Assembly (NCBI GenBank): GCA_903813345.2
Contig: CAIIXF020000005.1
Span: forward strand, 40,589,394 to 40,653,393
Source of the DNA: Owenia fusiformis
Lineage: Eukaryota > Annelida > Polychaeta > Sabellida > Oweniidae
Direction of reading: 5' to 3'
DNA length: 64,000 bases
Each line of letters opens with the position of its first letter. Positions within the stretch are counted from its first letter, which is position 1. The notes below the pieces were generated by a model, which saw only the letters and a list, made by a program, of their open reading frames with translations, made no database searches and was not told the origin of the DNA. The translations under genes were made by a program, and so were the position numbers. Below are positions 34,842 through 46,340 of the stretch, piece after piece.

Positions 34842-37800
34842 TCAAGAGTCGTAATATTTCTTCCATACTTTATAATACTGCTTCAATATCTCTTTTGTAC
34901 TAGGTCTCTTTTTTGGATCTTTACTCTTGCACTTTTTATGAATATCAAATAGATAATACTTGAGACTATCGGCACCTTTCGTATCACTTATGAGGTGTTT
35001 AAAAACATCAGGGATTTTCCAAATGTCAGTTTTTTCATCATATCCAGGCATTTTATCATTGTCAAATTTATCATTTTTATCAAATGGCCATTTTTGCTCT
35101 GGAGCTACAAAATCTCCAAAAAGTTCACGATTTCCACATTTTATCAACAAATTTTTGGTGTGGTTGACTAATGGAAGAGCATCAAGGTCATTGACCACCA
35201 TCCTGAGATCATCCGTAATTAAATATTGCGATACAGTTTTCTTGATATCATTTGAGTCACACATAACTCGAGTTCCAATGGGACTATTATGCAAATAATC
35301 CAAAATCTCTACATATCTTATTGCTGTACGGAATCTGTACTTCCTTGTGTCATACTTCCGGAATATTTCATTGGAGATGAACAAATCCTCCAGGTTGCTG
35401 AGTGAGCCATGACGGTGAAATTCTGTGACATAAACATCCGAGCACGATCCAAGAAACTGCACAATAAATGGACTAGGAGAAAGCTTCTTAAGCATTTTTA
35501 GGCCATGATTAAAGTCAGATCTGTAATCCTCGAAGCGTAATTTATTTAGAACCACTGAATGGTTCCTCCAACTACCCAAGTGGGCCTGAAAATATAGAAA
35601 AAAGTCATGATTTTTAATTAATTTTCAACCATGAAGAATTTATTGGATTAATATATATTGTTGCTGTGCATGGAAGACAGTCTTTACTCTTTTTTATTTT
35701 TGGGTCTTATTTATGTACTAAATAATTACATAAACCTACAACATTATGATACACAAATGAATTCTTTCGAAACTACCCTTTGCATTCGTTTGACTTCACT
35801 TCTTAAAAGAGAGCTTCGTCTTCACTCTTTCAAACTAAAATAAACCTGTGAACTCACCGCGCCAATCAGTGTTCGTCGGCCAAAATTGACCGACGTTCTA
35901 TATATGGTCATTCCTTCTGACGTCATCGTTGAGCCCAGAATTGACCAATGACATGCGCATATTTAATTAGAACGCATTTGGCGTGTGTTTCTTCAGGCTC
36001 GCTGATTGGTGGAAGAAAGGTCAGCGCGTAGGTCAAAAGTTATTTATTACGCAAACTGTCACCGGTACCCGTCGTGGGGGCGGGGCTACTAAACTGTAAT
36101 ATGGTCTCTACTAGGCAGAGTGTAGTTTAACTAGACTCTGCACGCAGGGTATTTCGAAACATGTATGAGATTGAGAACTGAATATGCGATACTTTGTCCA
36201 AAACAGTATCAGTAGGCTACTTTGGCCAAATGGTTACTGTATAACATGTTTTAAATCCGGGTGCTTTATTTTCCGAATTGGATTGAAATTGTTATTGCTG
36301 AATAAAAGTTTGCTGACCTGACACCCCTAAATGTAAAGCCAAATAAAATATTGCTAAGCTGACACCCATAATATAATTTTTTACAGTATCAGTAGGCTAC
36401 TTTGGCCAAATGGTTACAGTATATTACCCCAGGGGATCATTTTGTACTTAGGGGAACCTAAATTTGTCTTCAATAAATATGAGCAAGACACAAAATTCTA
36501 CAGGTTGAGCATCTTTTTAAAGTCAACATTGAAATTATGAAATCATTTAAGAAGTAGGCACTTTTATTTACAAATCATCATAATAAGGATGTAACTGCAT
36601 GCTGTTGAGGATACTATTGTTTGAACTATATCAAAATTTCATACATATTCTGTTCATTTGATATCCCAGTAAAGAATTGTGTTTAGCAGAAGACATGCAT
36701 TTTCATTGTGTGCATACAATGCGCTATTGAATTACTCAGGTAATTACCTAATACAGTACAAGGTACATGTATTTACAATCTGTGCATACCAATGCAACAA
36801 TACTCTGACTCAGACTATTTCATCCAACATATCTTAAAATGGTATAAAACATTGTTTTCAAAGACAGAACAACAAAAATGATGGCATTTTTAGACTAACC
36901 TAAACACCGATTTTCTAGATGAAGATGTCCCGCTTCAGTGATAAAACTAAATGGGTTCAAGAAGCTTGATATGCCCCCAAGTGCCATGGGTGTAGCCCCA
37001 GGGGTTCACTGTGTTGAACCTTGACAGACACCTTGTTGACAGTGATTCTCAGCGCATGTGGGGTACCTTTTTTGACATTTGGTATTGCAATGGATCCAAA
37101 CTTTAGGATCTGTAGCACTTAATTCTAGGTGATCCAATATGTCTATTTAATAAAAGGTAGACTGATTAAGATACAAGGTAACACTCAATTTTGGTGTTTG
37201 GTAGAATAGTGTTTGCTCAAATCTGAGTGTTTGTATCTAAAGACTGTTGCACAAAAGTATTCATTAATCAAAAATTGTTGTTAAGTACAATTTTCAATTT
37301 ATTGAAAGTTAACATGCACTTTTTAATGATCAATTCATTCTCTATAAGTGATATAACGAAATAAATGTGTTAATATATATTGATGATTCTTGCATTCTAG
37401 TAAGAATCAATATTTTATCATGAAAGTGTTTTTCTTTGTAATTTGAATGTTAAATAAAATAAGTTTAGTGTCAAAATTAAATGGATTACATGACAATTAA
37501 ATTAAATCACAATGTAATTTATAAGAAATAATTTATAAGAAAACAATGTAACCAGAGTATATGCTTTCATAATCAATCCTTTATTATAAAGTGTTATATT
37601 TTTAGATTCAAATGTCAAATAAAATAGGGTAGAAGTCAAAATATGGATTTCAGATTATAATTTCAAAAAAGACACAATGCCAGTTTAGATTGAATACAAA
37701 TCAGCCTTTACAAGTTTGTGTGCTTTTTTAAAAGATTGCATCTGTTATTTAACCAAAATATTAAGGAATAAAGATTAAGATTCTATGATTTATGGTATAA

Positions 37801-40205
37801 TATGTGCAGTAATTGAGATCTTAGGAAAGGGCCAGAATAAATTGGAGGTTCCCCAGCATATGTCTGTGATGGGCTGGCATCCAAATAAAAGATTTTCCAA
37901 AAAAGACAAGTTGACTATTTCTCCTAGGCCTATTTCAATAGAAAGAATTCAAGTACTCTGGTATCAAAAGTTCTTTCTCCCCTCTTGGAGTCATTCTTGG
38001 CAAATAAAGAATCAAATTGGAAATATATATATCTAACATAGCAAATATGTTAGTTCACTAGGGCCTTGACAGCAAACTGAATGTTAAGACTGAAGAATGG
38101 TACTCATCCTATCTAAAGATCTCAAATATATCCTGTCATGAAGAAAGAACCTGAAAAGTAAATGTATTAGTGCCTCCCTTACTTTGAAAATGATAAAATA
38201 TAGGACCACAATATGTAACAAATAATAGATCACCCATGTGAGCTAATAAAAACTATATGATAATTGTCATTTATAATAACAAGACACACAGTGATAAATA
38301 TCGCACTTTGAAAAGCAAACTGGAGGTGAATGAAAGGTCAAATCTGTGACCTAGTTTAATGACCTTGACCTTCGACCTTGAAAATTTCACTTTTTCAGAC
38401 CTCAGTAGGTGTTTTGTAATTAAGCTGACCTAAATTTAAATCCAAAATATCAATTTAGAAAATCAACTTTTTTGACCTTTTCAAGGTCACTGAAGGTGAA
38501 TGAAAGGTCAAATCTGTGACCTAGTTTAATAACCTTGACCTTCGACCTTGAAAATTTCACTTTTCAGACCTCAGTAGGTGTTTTGTAATTAAGCTGACCT
38601 AAATTTAAATCCAAAATATCAATTTAGAAAATCAACTTTTTGACCTTTTCAAGGTCACTGAAGGTGAATGAAAGGTCAAATTTGAAATCTAAGGTCAGAT
38701 TTGAACTTCTGAGAACTTGTAGATGTTTTTAAAAAAAAATTGGTCAATTTGGAGCAAGTTGAAAAATTCAAAATGGCAGCCAAATTGAAAAATTCAAAAT
38801 GGCCACCATGTAATTCAGCCAGCATACCCAAAACCTAATCAGATCTTGGCAATAGTCTGCTCTTGCATCTGTAAAAATTTCAAGTTGAACGGATAAGTGG
38901 TTTTCCTGGAATTTTGATGACAAGATTTGTTGAAAAATTCAAAATGGCGCCACGTAGTTTACCCAGCATGCCCTTAACCTAATCAGATCTTGGTACTAGT
39001 CTGCTCTTGCATCTGTAAAAATTTCAAGTTGAACAGGTAAGCAGTTATCCTGGAAATTTGATGACAAGATTTGGTTTATGTGCCGCCCGCCCGCACGCGC
39101 ACCCGCGCACCCGCACGCCCGCCCGCCCAACAGCACAAGACGACGACAATATAGCCCTTTTTCAAAGTGCGATAAAAATTGCTCAAACCAAAATTTTGCA
39201 TCCTGTTTATCATTTATGTAGACATTATTTAGCCTCAAATAAATGCAAAACTTTGCAAAAAGGTCCTAAAAATTTCTGGACTAAAAATTTCACATTCAAG
39301 ATCATACTAAAAACCGATTTTATGAATCTCAAAATTTTTAGATTTGCAAATTGCAATAATAGTAGGTCTTTTGGTTATGCATGGTTAAAGCATCTTACAT
39401 TTTTCACTATTCCTTGGCCAAGAATCCATTTTTCTTTTATCTTTGATATTTCCTTGCATCCTAGCCATCTACGACAATTCTCCATGTCTGGTAGACTGAA
39501 AATACAATAATTTTAGTTCAATGCCATGTACACATTCTCAAGGATAAAAATTGGTAAAATAAAGAATGAGGAAAACCTGAATGACCAAGATTTATTTCTT
39601 TACCTCTAAATTTCTAGACATTTAAACTACATGTACATGTTCTTGATGTTTTAGTCCATGTGATTGGTGGTTATCAAATTATGGCTCTAAAGACCACTCT
39701 TCTTGTGCTAAATTGGTGTGCTCTTTATGGATCCAGAGATCGCACTGATAACTCATGCTTCAATCCATAACTCGAATATCCCAGACCCCCCCCCCCTTTC
39801 TCAGGTAGGTGAAAAATTCTATTTTCACAATTCAGACCAAAATTGGTCAAAATATCCCAATTTTTCATGATTTTTTTCAATTTCAAAAAGGTCCAAATGA
39901 ATTTTCAGATAGGTGCAATCCTATTTTCAAAATCTCAGGTGGGTGCTGCACCCACTTGCTTTACTGGAAGATCACTGCGCCCCCCCCCCCCCCCCTTCAA
40001 ATCAACAAGATGACATGTACCTGAAATATCCTTTTTGACATTTTGGTTTGCAAACCAGATCTCCTTTATTGGCAAAATCATCGATGCATTCTAGCTCCAC
40101 CTCTGGTAACAACACATACCAGGTCGCAATGCCAATCAGACAAGGTAGAATGATGAAGTTACTCAAGAATAGCCAAAGCCTCTGAAGTCCTTGCAGAGTA
40201 AACAT
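34842..40205 (-). CDS. POMK: Protein O-mannose kinase (POMK/SGK196), 3 exons, 341 aa
   Basis: Exons in coding order: 40205-40021 (185 nt), 39495-39399 (97 nt), 35585-34842 (744 nt). They sum to 1026 nt in frame, giving 341 aa (human about 350). POMK phosphorylates the O-mannosyl trisaccharide on alpha-dystroglycan in the ER. Residues 10-33 form a type II signal anchor. A Cys-rich stem (KCQKGYFR; ENCRRWLGCKEI) follows, then a divergent kinase domain with a glycine-loop-like ILGQGIVKN (86-94). Strongly conserved family blocks are GTRVMCDSND (198-207), NDLDALPLVNH (226-236), GDFVAPEQ.WP (251-260) and YDEKTDIWKIPD (276-287). No canonical HRD is present, as is typical of this family. ATG 40205 was chosen because a TGA precedes it in frame (40226-40224); the GTG between them is not a likely start. 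The 3.8 kb second intron is full of repeats. Confidence 0.95.
35586..39398 (-). other. POMK intron 2: repeats and one CCAAT/CRE-like cluster
   Basis: 35765-35850 is an inverted copy of 23500-23580 (AAGAGAGCTTCGTCTTCACT). 35860-36070 has CCAAT/ATTGG motifs and a TGACGTCA octamer (35918-35925). A 40 bp segment (CAGTATCAGTAGGCTACTTT...) is directly repeated at about 36203 and 36385. 37740-37800 matches 28160-28200. 38278-39177 is a TIR element described separately. The ORFs seen here are unrelated to POMK. Confidence 0.65.
38278..39177. mobile_element. TATCGCACTTTGAAA-terminated repeat, copy 1 (in POMK intron 2)
   Basis: It starts ACAAGACACACAGTGATAAA-TATCGCACTTTGAAAA and ends TTTTTCAAAGTGCGATA, a 15-16 bp inverted terminus. 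Inside is a roughly 170 bp unit repeated in tandem (GGTGAATGAAAGGTCAAAT at 38325, 38495 and 38665) rich in TCAAGGTCA/TGACCTTGA. Then come ATTCAAAATGGC..CC blocks and a CCCGCCCGCACG tract (39081-39127). Longer and shorter copies are at 59721-61157 and 63349-63655. Confidence 0.85.
39780..39995. mobile_element. C-run-flanked MITE relative in POMK intron 1
   Basis: Poly-C tracts (about 39786-39796 and 39979-39995) bracket AATTCAGACCAAAATTGGTCAAAATATCC and AGGTGGGTGC sequence similar to the inside of 15065-15260. The boundaries are uncertain. Confidence 0.4.
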
Positions 40206-40747
40206 TGTTGAAGCATCCACATCTCAAAGTTTCAATCAATTGTTGATATCATATGCAATGTAATATGCAATGTATATATCTGAAATCAAAATTGATAAAG
40301 TTTACATGTATATTATTCATATCCATATAAGATCTTTTTCTCTTAACTCCAAATATACTTATTTATCAGATATCCAATCCTCCACAATTAAATGTGTTGA
40401 CCCCTCCTCACACTGTATTTCATAATGAGCCTCGCCATAGGAAAACCGTTCTTATATCACAAAAATTAAAACCCTACGTTCTGCCAAAAAAAGATTTGTT
40501 TTGAATTTTACAAAACAATGATGCAACTTCCTTCAAAACTGAGCTAGAAGCTTCAAATAAAAAACATTCTAAAGCTCATTTCTTCCGCTATCTAATGGCT
40601 TTATTCACATTGGTTATGGGGGGGAACCCCCCTGGCTACGTCCATGAGACCCCTTTTCCTATGACTTGGCTCAATTAGTTTTGTGATGTTTTGTGTTTTT
40701 CACTTAAAAACAGCAACGGCATATGTTAAGGTACCTCTACATATAAG

Positions 40748-40941
40748 TACAGTAGAACCTGTGTAAGTGGAATACCCTCCGTTCTGCCAAAAAGCGTTCC
40801 GCTTAAGAGGTGTTCTACTTACGGAGGTTTTAGATTCGCGGGGATTTAAAGAACATACAAGATCAAATATTAGGTAATATGTATCACTGGAAATATGGTG
40901 AAGTTTTTATGGAGGTGTTCCACTTAGCAGGTTCTACTGTA
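40748..40941. mobile_element. MITE with TACAGTAGAACCTG termini upstream of POMK
   Basis: TACAGTAGAACCTG and CAGGTTCTACTGTA are perfect 14 bp inverted ends. The inside has GTGTTCTACTT/GTGTTCCACTT and a CGTTCTGCC..GCGTTCCGCTT segment. TA at the ends fits Tc1/mariner target preference. Decayed relatives lie in gene B introns. Confidence 0.85.
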
Positions 40942-41908
40942 TTTACATGTAAAAAACAAATATACATGTATTATAGACAAGGTGCATTTTCATCTAGAGG
41001 AAATGTGGTAGGCGTTTAGTGTTAAAAGTGTTCTGACAAGTGTTTCTTATGTAACTTTTTATGCTGAATCCAAAAAACCATGTTGGCAAGCTGAAATATG
41101 CTTATTTAACCCTTAAAATACCATGTTAGTCCCCCTACCCCCAAAATTCACCCCTATCAGGGGGAAAAAATTCGTCAACCTAAAATAACTTTGATTTTAT
41201 GGTTTTTGTAAGTGAAATACATGGACATTGTATAAAATAAACATTTAAAGTATGAATGATACGGATTACACTTAAGAAATTTGAATAAAAGCAAAAAGTA
41301 TGTACCCAGGGGGCAAATTTATGACCCATTTTTTTACTTTTCGTGTCATAACTTTTTTATTAGACAATGATGGATGCTAAAAAAATCCATGTAAAAGGCT
41401 TAATACCTGGTCTACTAATCCTGCAAGAATCAAAGTAATTCCTTTGATAATTGCCTTGAAAAAAATTAGTGAATTTAAGAAAAAATGACATTTTAGCTGG
41501 GACTGATTTTATGTGTGACTATAACTGACCCCTATTGCTTTAACATTTATCCCTCTGTGTTCATATATTTAGCATTTTAGAATAAATCTAAAATATAAAA
41601 CTTATTTTAGCTAAGTTTTAGGAAGATTTAAGCTTTCTAGCATTTTCAAATATTAAAAATTCATGAAATATGATGTCTAAAATTGATAAGTTATAGGAAT
41701 ACCCTTGGAAGACCCCTATAATTTCTTATTTATGAACATATTTGTACCAATATTAGTTTTCTAGCTTAGACAAATAATGTATGATATATCCTTGGCTTTC
41801 TGGTGGTTTGAACAATCTTAGGTGTTATCATTGAAAATTCATTCTTAAATCATAGGTCTGCAATCGATTAAATTCAAGCATACCATTAGCCTAGTATCAT
41901 TCTACTGG

Positions 41909-42450
41909 TACAGGGTGTCCAAAAAACAGGACCGAAGAAAAGTTAGTTAACTTTGTCAATCCTGCATATTCTGCCTCAAAACTTCAGAATTATTCAGTTC
42001 ATTCAATATGAATTTTGTTGTGCAAGTTTCATGATAATCTGCCTGTGGAGTCAAAAACTACAGCACTTTACAACATATGTCCAATGTGGCCACCTCTCCT
42101 CTACATGCACAATCAAATCTTGCGAAGGAAGTTGTTCAATTGTCCATGGCGTGACTAAAATCTATCTAGAGAAGTAAAACTAGTGTCAGACAAATTCTCA
42201 GATGTTCTTCAATTTTAAGTGGATAGCTTCATCAGAAGCTTTGCAATACATGTTGGTATGTGTAGGAGAGTCATCAACAGCTTCGTTGGCTGGGGTGATG
42301 GCCACATGGGGCATGTGTTGTAAAATGCTGTAGTTTTTTACTTTATAAGCAGATTATCATTAAATGTTCACAACAAAATCCACATTAAATGAAGTAAATA
42401 ATTCTGAAATATTAAAGCAAAATATGCAAGATTGCCCAAAATAATCAACA
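41909..42450. mobile_element. Mariner-type foldback MITE nested in the left arm of the giant element
   Basis: TACAGGGTGTCCAAAAAACA marks the left end. TTTGTCAATCCTGCATATTC...GTGGCCACC (41954-42097) is the diverged inverted counterpart of ATGGCCACATGGGGCATGTG...TGCAAGATTGCCC (about 42297-42437). The right arm of the giant element has no such insertion at the matching place (around 45425). Confidence 0.7.
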
Positions 42451-43689
42451 TGAACAAGCTATGATTTCATAGATTAGTTTGATGTATGACATAAATCCGA
42501 GCTGACTCTCTGTTTATTTAAACCATCTAAGAGGCTTAATCATTGAAAATCATTACAAATAAAGGTCTAAACAGACAGTATTGAGGTATACTATTAGAAT
42601 ACCCTCATTATTTCTAAAGAGTTTATTGGTACCTACTACTGTTTCATAGCTCGGAGGTTTAATATATGATATATCCTGACTAGTTTTTCTGCAGATTTGA
42701 ACCAATGACAGGTCTAATCATTGATTATACTTCATATACTAGGTCTAAAATTGAAGTATTCAATAGAACCCTCTATGAAAATTCAAAAAAAGATTCAAAA
42801 TGACATTAACCTCAACATTAGATCTGAATAAGGATTAAAATCCTTCATAGAGCTGAACAGGGAAGACAAGGCTAACTTCATTCTGGTGTTGATACATGGA
42901 CCTGGTCCAAATCTTGCTACACTTCATCCAAGCCCAAAGAAAGGGAAATTAGGAGCTTCATCTCAATGCATTTCAATGCATGATCCCTTATTTCATGACC
43001 ACCAAAATTATGGAAGGTGTGGCACAGTAAACTTAGAGGAAATGCACTAACTATTAGAATATAGTACCTGCTGCAGTTGAGCGAGGATTCTTGCATTGAA
43101 CTATGTGGTAAAAGGCTCTACAAATTCAATCAACCAAGTTGATTGACCCCTATGCCAGTATGCTATTGGTTAGAAGGGTGGCAGAATTGTAGGCATAACA
43201 CAAAGACAATATCTGCATTGAACAGATGGGCACCGGGGTATAATCTTAGGTCACACATGGGGAGTCCAAACAAGAATGATGTTTGGACTTGCGTTTTGAG
43301 ATGCAATAGAGGGGGGGGGGTGGTAATTTGCAAATCAAAACAAGAATCTATGGATATATAAGCACAAATGCCAAAGGGAAGGGTGACTAAAAACATTAAA
43401 GAAACCCAACAAGAAAAGCAAACCGCAAGTGCAAATCTGTCATAAGAAAAGTAGACCCTATATATCCCAAAACCATAATCTAACGTGAAAAGAAACAATG
43501 TTTAACATCCCCCTCCGCCCTCCAATCAAGAACCAATATCACAATCCAGGACCAGAACACCAAGGGACATTTCATTCATACTGAAGTCATTACAATACAT
43601 GTTGAAGAAAAATTGAAAAAATTTATAGCCAATACTCATAACATCAAAAATAGTTGTAGATACTAGTACTCATAAAAGATAGAGTATTC

Positions 43690-44135
43690 AGTCTCTGGAA
43701 GAAGATAAAATATGTGACATGCTGCTGAAGTTTGGCATGTTTTCAGAAGATCCATTACTTAATCTCCAAAGTATATGTACAAAAGATGTACTCACAGAAA
43801 CAATCAACAGGCTCGACAGTTTGGCCAACAACAACTGGATGTCTTTGTGTCTTAGAGGTTGATACCAACAGGGTCAAATGAAAGACACAACATTTCTTGA
43901 TCTACTGAGCAAGCACCAACATTTTTTAAACGATATGCCTAATCCCAATATAAACGAGCAGAAAGTTGTTAAGGCAGACAGGAATGTTTTGCAGAATCTT
44001 ATCACTGCATATGAAGCTAATCACAGACCTGTGGGCATCAATGAAATCATGAAACATGAGCTGATGTCTTTTCCAATAGCCCTCTCATTGACGAATGAAA
44101 CATTCAAGCCAACTCAAATGTACTCTACTCTTTAA
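43690..44135 (+). pseudogene. Decayed coding relic in the loop of the giant foldback element
   Basis: From about 43690 one frame reads SLEEDKICDMLLKFGMFS and on through LDSLANNNWMSLCLRG to an in-frame stop (TGA 43861-43863). It resumes at 43878 as 85 codons (MKDTTFLDLLSKHQHFLND ... HELMSFPIALSLTNETFKP). The amino-acid composition and the continuity of frame across the stop suggest an old protein-coding segment of the element. The HELMSFPIALSLTNE block recalls uncharacterised element-borne proteins in invertebrates, but I cannot name a family. Confidence 0.5.
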
Positions 44136-46340
44136 CTGTTTAACAAATAGTATTGCAATGCCAACCGTAATATTTCCAATATATGATCCTTCTTACAAAT
44201 TAGCATCAATTGCATCTACATCTGAGGATTTGGCTACAGTCTTCAAGGAAGCAAAACTTCAGCAGTGAAGTGTACTGTGCCCCATCTTGCATACTTTTGG
44301 TGGTCATATCTCATGAAAAAGGGTATCATGCATTGAAATACATTGAGATGAAGCTCCCAATTTCCCTTTCTTTGGGCTATGGTGAAGCGTATCAAGATTT
44401 GGACCATGTCCATGTATTACTACCAGAATGAAAAGTAATCCTTGTCCTCCTTGTTCAGCTCTATGAAGGATTGTAATTCTGATTTACAAGAGTCATCCGA
44501 AATCACATCAATCAGTTGCTTTATTTGATTTCCAGATCCAATGTTATGGTTAATGTCATTCTGAATCTTTTTTGAATTTCCCATATACGGTCCTATTGGA
44601 TTTAAATTTCAAAAATTGCTACTCTGCAAAAACTCTCATTAACTGAAACATCCCACTAATTCAAAATGTTGTCAAAGTGAGTATACGCCATTTGTCAAGA
44701 ATTTGCCAAGAGTAACACAGAAAGGTTAATGGGGACAGTGGGGGGGGATTTTTTAATATGACTTAACATTGTTCAGGGAAGAAAACTCCATAAAATGAAG
44801 ATTTGTATGAATCATCGGTACTTTTGCTCTCACGTCATGCAATTGTCAGGCTGCTTAGAATGAAATTAGCCTTGTCTTCCTAGTTCAGCTCTATGAAGAA
44901 TTGTAATTCTGATTCAGATCCAGTGTTGAGGTTAATGTCATTCTGAATCTTTTTGAATTTATCATAGAGGGTTCTATTGAATACTTCAATTTTAGACCTA
45001 GTATATGAAGTATAATCAATGATTAGACCTGTCATTGGTTCAAATCTGCAGAAAAACTAGTCAGGATATATCATATATTAAACCTCCGAGCTATGAAACA
45101 GTAGTAGGTACCAATACACCTAGTATATTAAGTATATTCAATGATTAGACCTGTTAGGTGGTTCAAATCTGCAGAAAAACTAGTCAGAATATGTCATATA
45201 TCAAACCTCCGAGCTATGAGACAGTAGTAGGTACCAATATACTCTAAGCCTGGAATTAATAAGGGTGTTCTAATAGCCTACCTTAATACTGTCCGTTTAG
45301 GCCTTTATTTGTAATGGTTTTCAATGATTAAGCCTCTTAGATGGTTAAAATCACCAGAAAGTTAGCTTGGAATATGTCATGCATCAAACAACTAATCTAT
45401 GAAATCATAGCTAGTTCAATTATGCTCATACCAGTAGAATGATACTAATGGTATACATGAATTTAATCGATTGCAGACCTATGATTTAAGAATGAATTTT
45501 CAATGATAACACTTAAAAGATTGTTCAAACCACCAGAAAGCCAAGCCAGGATATATCATACATCATTTCTCTAAGCTAGAAAACTAATATTGGTACAAAT
45601 ATGTTTATAAATAAGAAATTATAAGGGTCTTCCAAGGGTATACGTATAACTTATCAATTTTAGACATCATATATCATGAATTTTTAATAGTTGAACATGA
45701 TAAAAAGCTTAAATCTTCCTAAAACTTTGCTAAAATAAGTTTTATATTTTAGATTTATTCTAAAATGCTAAATATATGAACACAGAGGGATAAATGTTAA
45801 AGCAATAGGGGTCAGTTATAGTCACACATAAAATCAGTCCCAGCTAAAATGCCATTTTTTCTTAAATTCACTAATTTTTTTCAAGGCAATTATCAAAGGA
45901 ATTACTTTGATTCTTGCAGGATTAGTAGACCAGGTATTATGCCTTTTACATGGATTTTTTTAGCATCCATCATTGTCTTATAAAAAAGTTATGACACGAA
46001 AAGTAAAAAATGGGTCATAAATTTGCCCCCTGGGGTACATACTTTTTGCTTTTATTCAAATTTCTTAAGGGTAATCTGTATCATTCATACTTCAAATGTT
46101 TATTTTATACAATGTCCATGTATTTCACTTACAAAAACCATAAAATCAAAGTTATTTTAGGTGGAAGAATTTTTTCCCCCTGATAGGGGTGAATTTTGGG
46201 GGTAGGGGGACTAACATGGTATTTTAAGGGTTAAAAAAATCATATTTCAGCTTGCCAACATGGTTTTTTGGATTCAGCATAAACAGTTACATAAGAAACA
46301 CTTGTCAGAACACTTTTAACACTAAACGCCTACCACATTT

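Larger units (their letters stand above)
41001..46340. mobile_element. Giant foldback element, arms about 2 kb each
   Basis: AAATGTGGTAGGCGTTTAGT at 41001 is matched by ACTAAACGCCTACCACATTT ending at 46340. The two flanks then run in inverted alignment for about 2 kb each: 41001-43040 against about 44260-46340. Matching landmarks are CCCCCTACCCCCAAAATTCA/GAATTTTGGGGGTAGGGGG, CTAGTTTTTCTGCAGATTTG/CAAATCTGCAGAAAAACTAG and TGCATTTCAATGCATGATCC/ATCATGCATTGAAATACATT. The loop (about 43040-44260) holds a decayed coding relic. The right arm contains a direct duplication of about 120 bp (44997-45240), and the left arm has a separate nested insertion. No clear target-site duplication was seen. Confidence 0.9.

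Noticed and set aside
34960-35298. 112-codon + strand ORF
   Set aside because: It is the shadow of POMK exon 3 on the other strand.
36061-36090. Short G/C-rich stretch as a possible CpG island promoter
   Set aside because: It is too short and isolated to call. It is mentioned only as part of the intron 2 CCAAT/CRE cluster.
39058-39510. 150-codon ORF on the + strand
   Set aside because: It begins in the CCCGCCCGCACG tract of the repeat element and runs antisense through POMK exon 2 (39399-39495). It has low-complexity and hydrophobic composition without motifs.
43143-43498. ORFs of 72 and 111 codons on opposite strands
   Set aside because: They overlap each other in the loop of the giant foldback element and show no frame continuity with the relic at 43690-44135.
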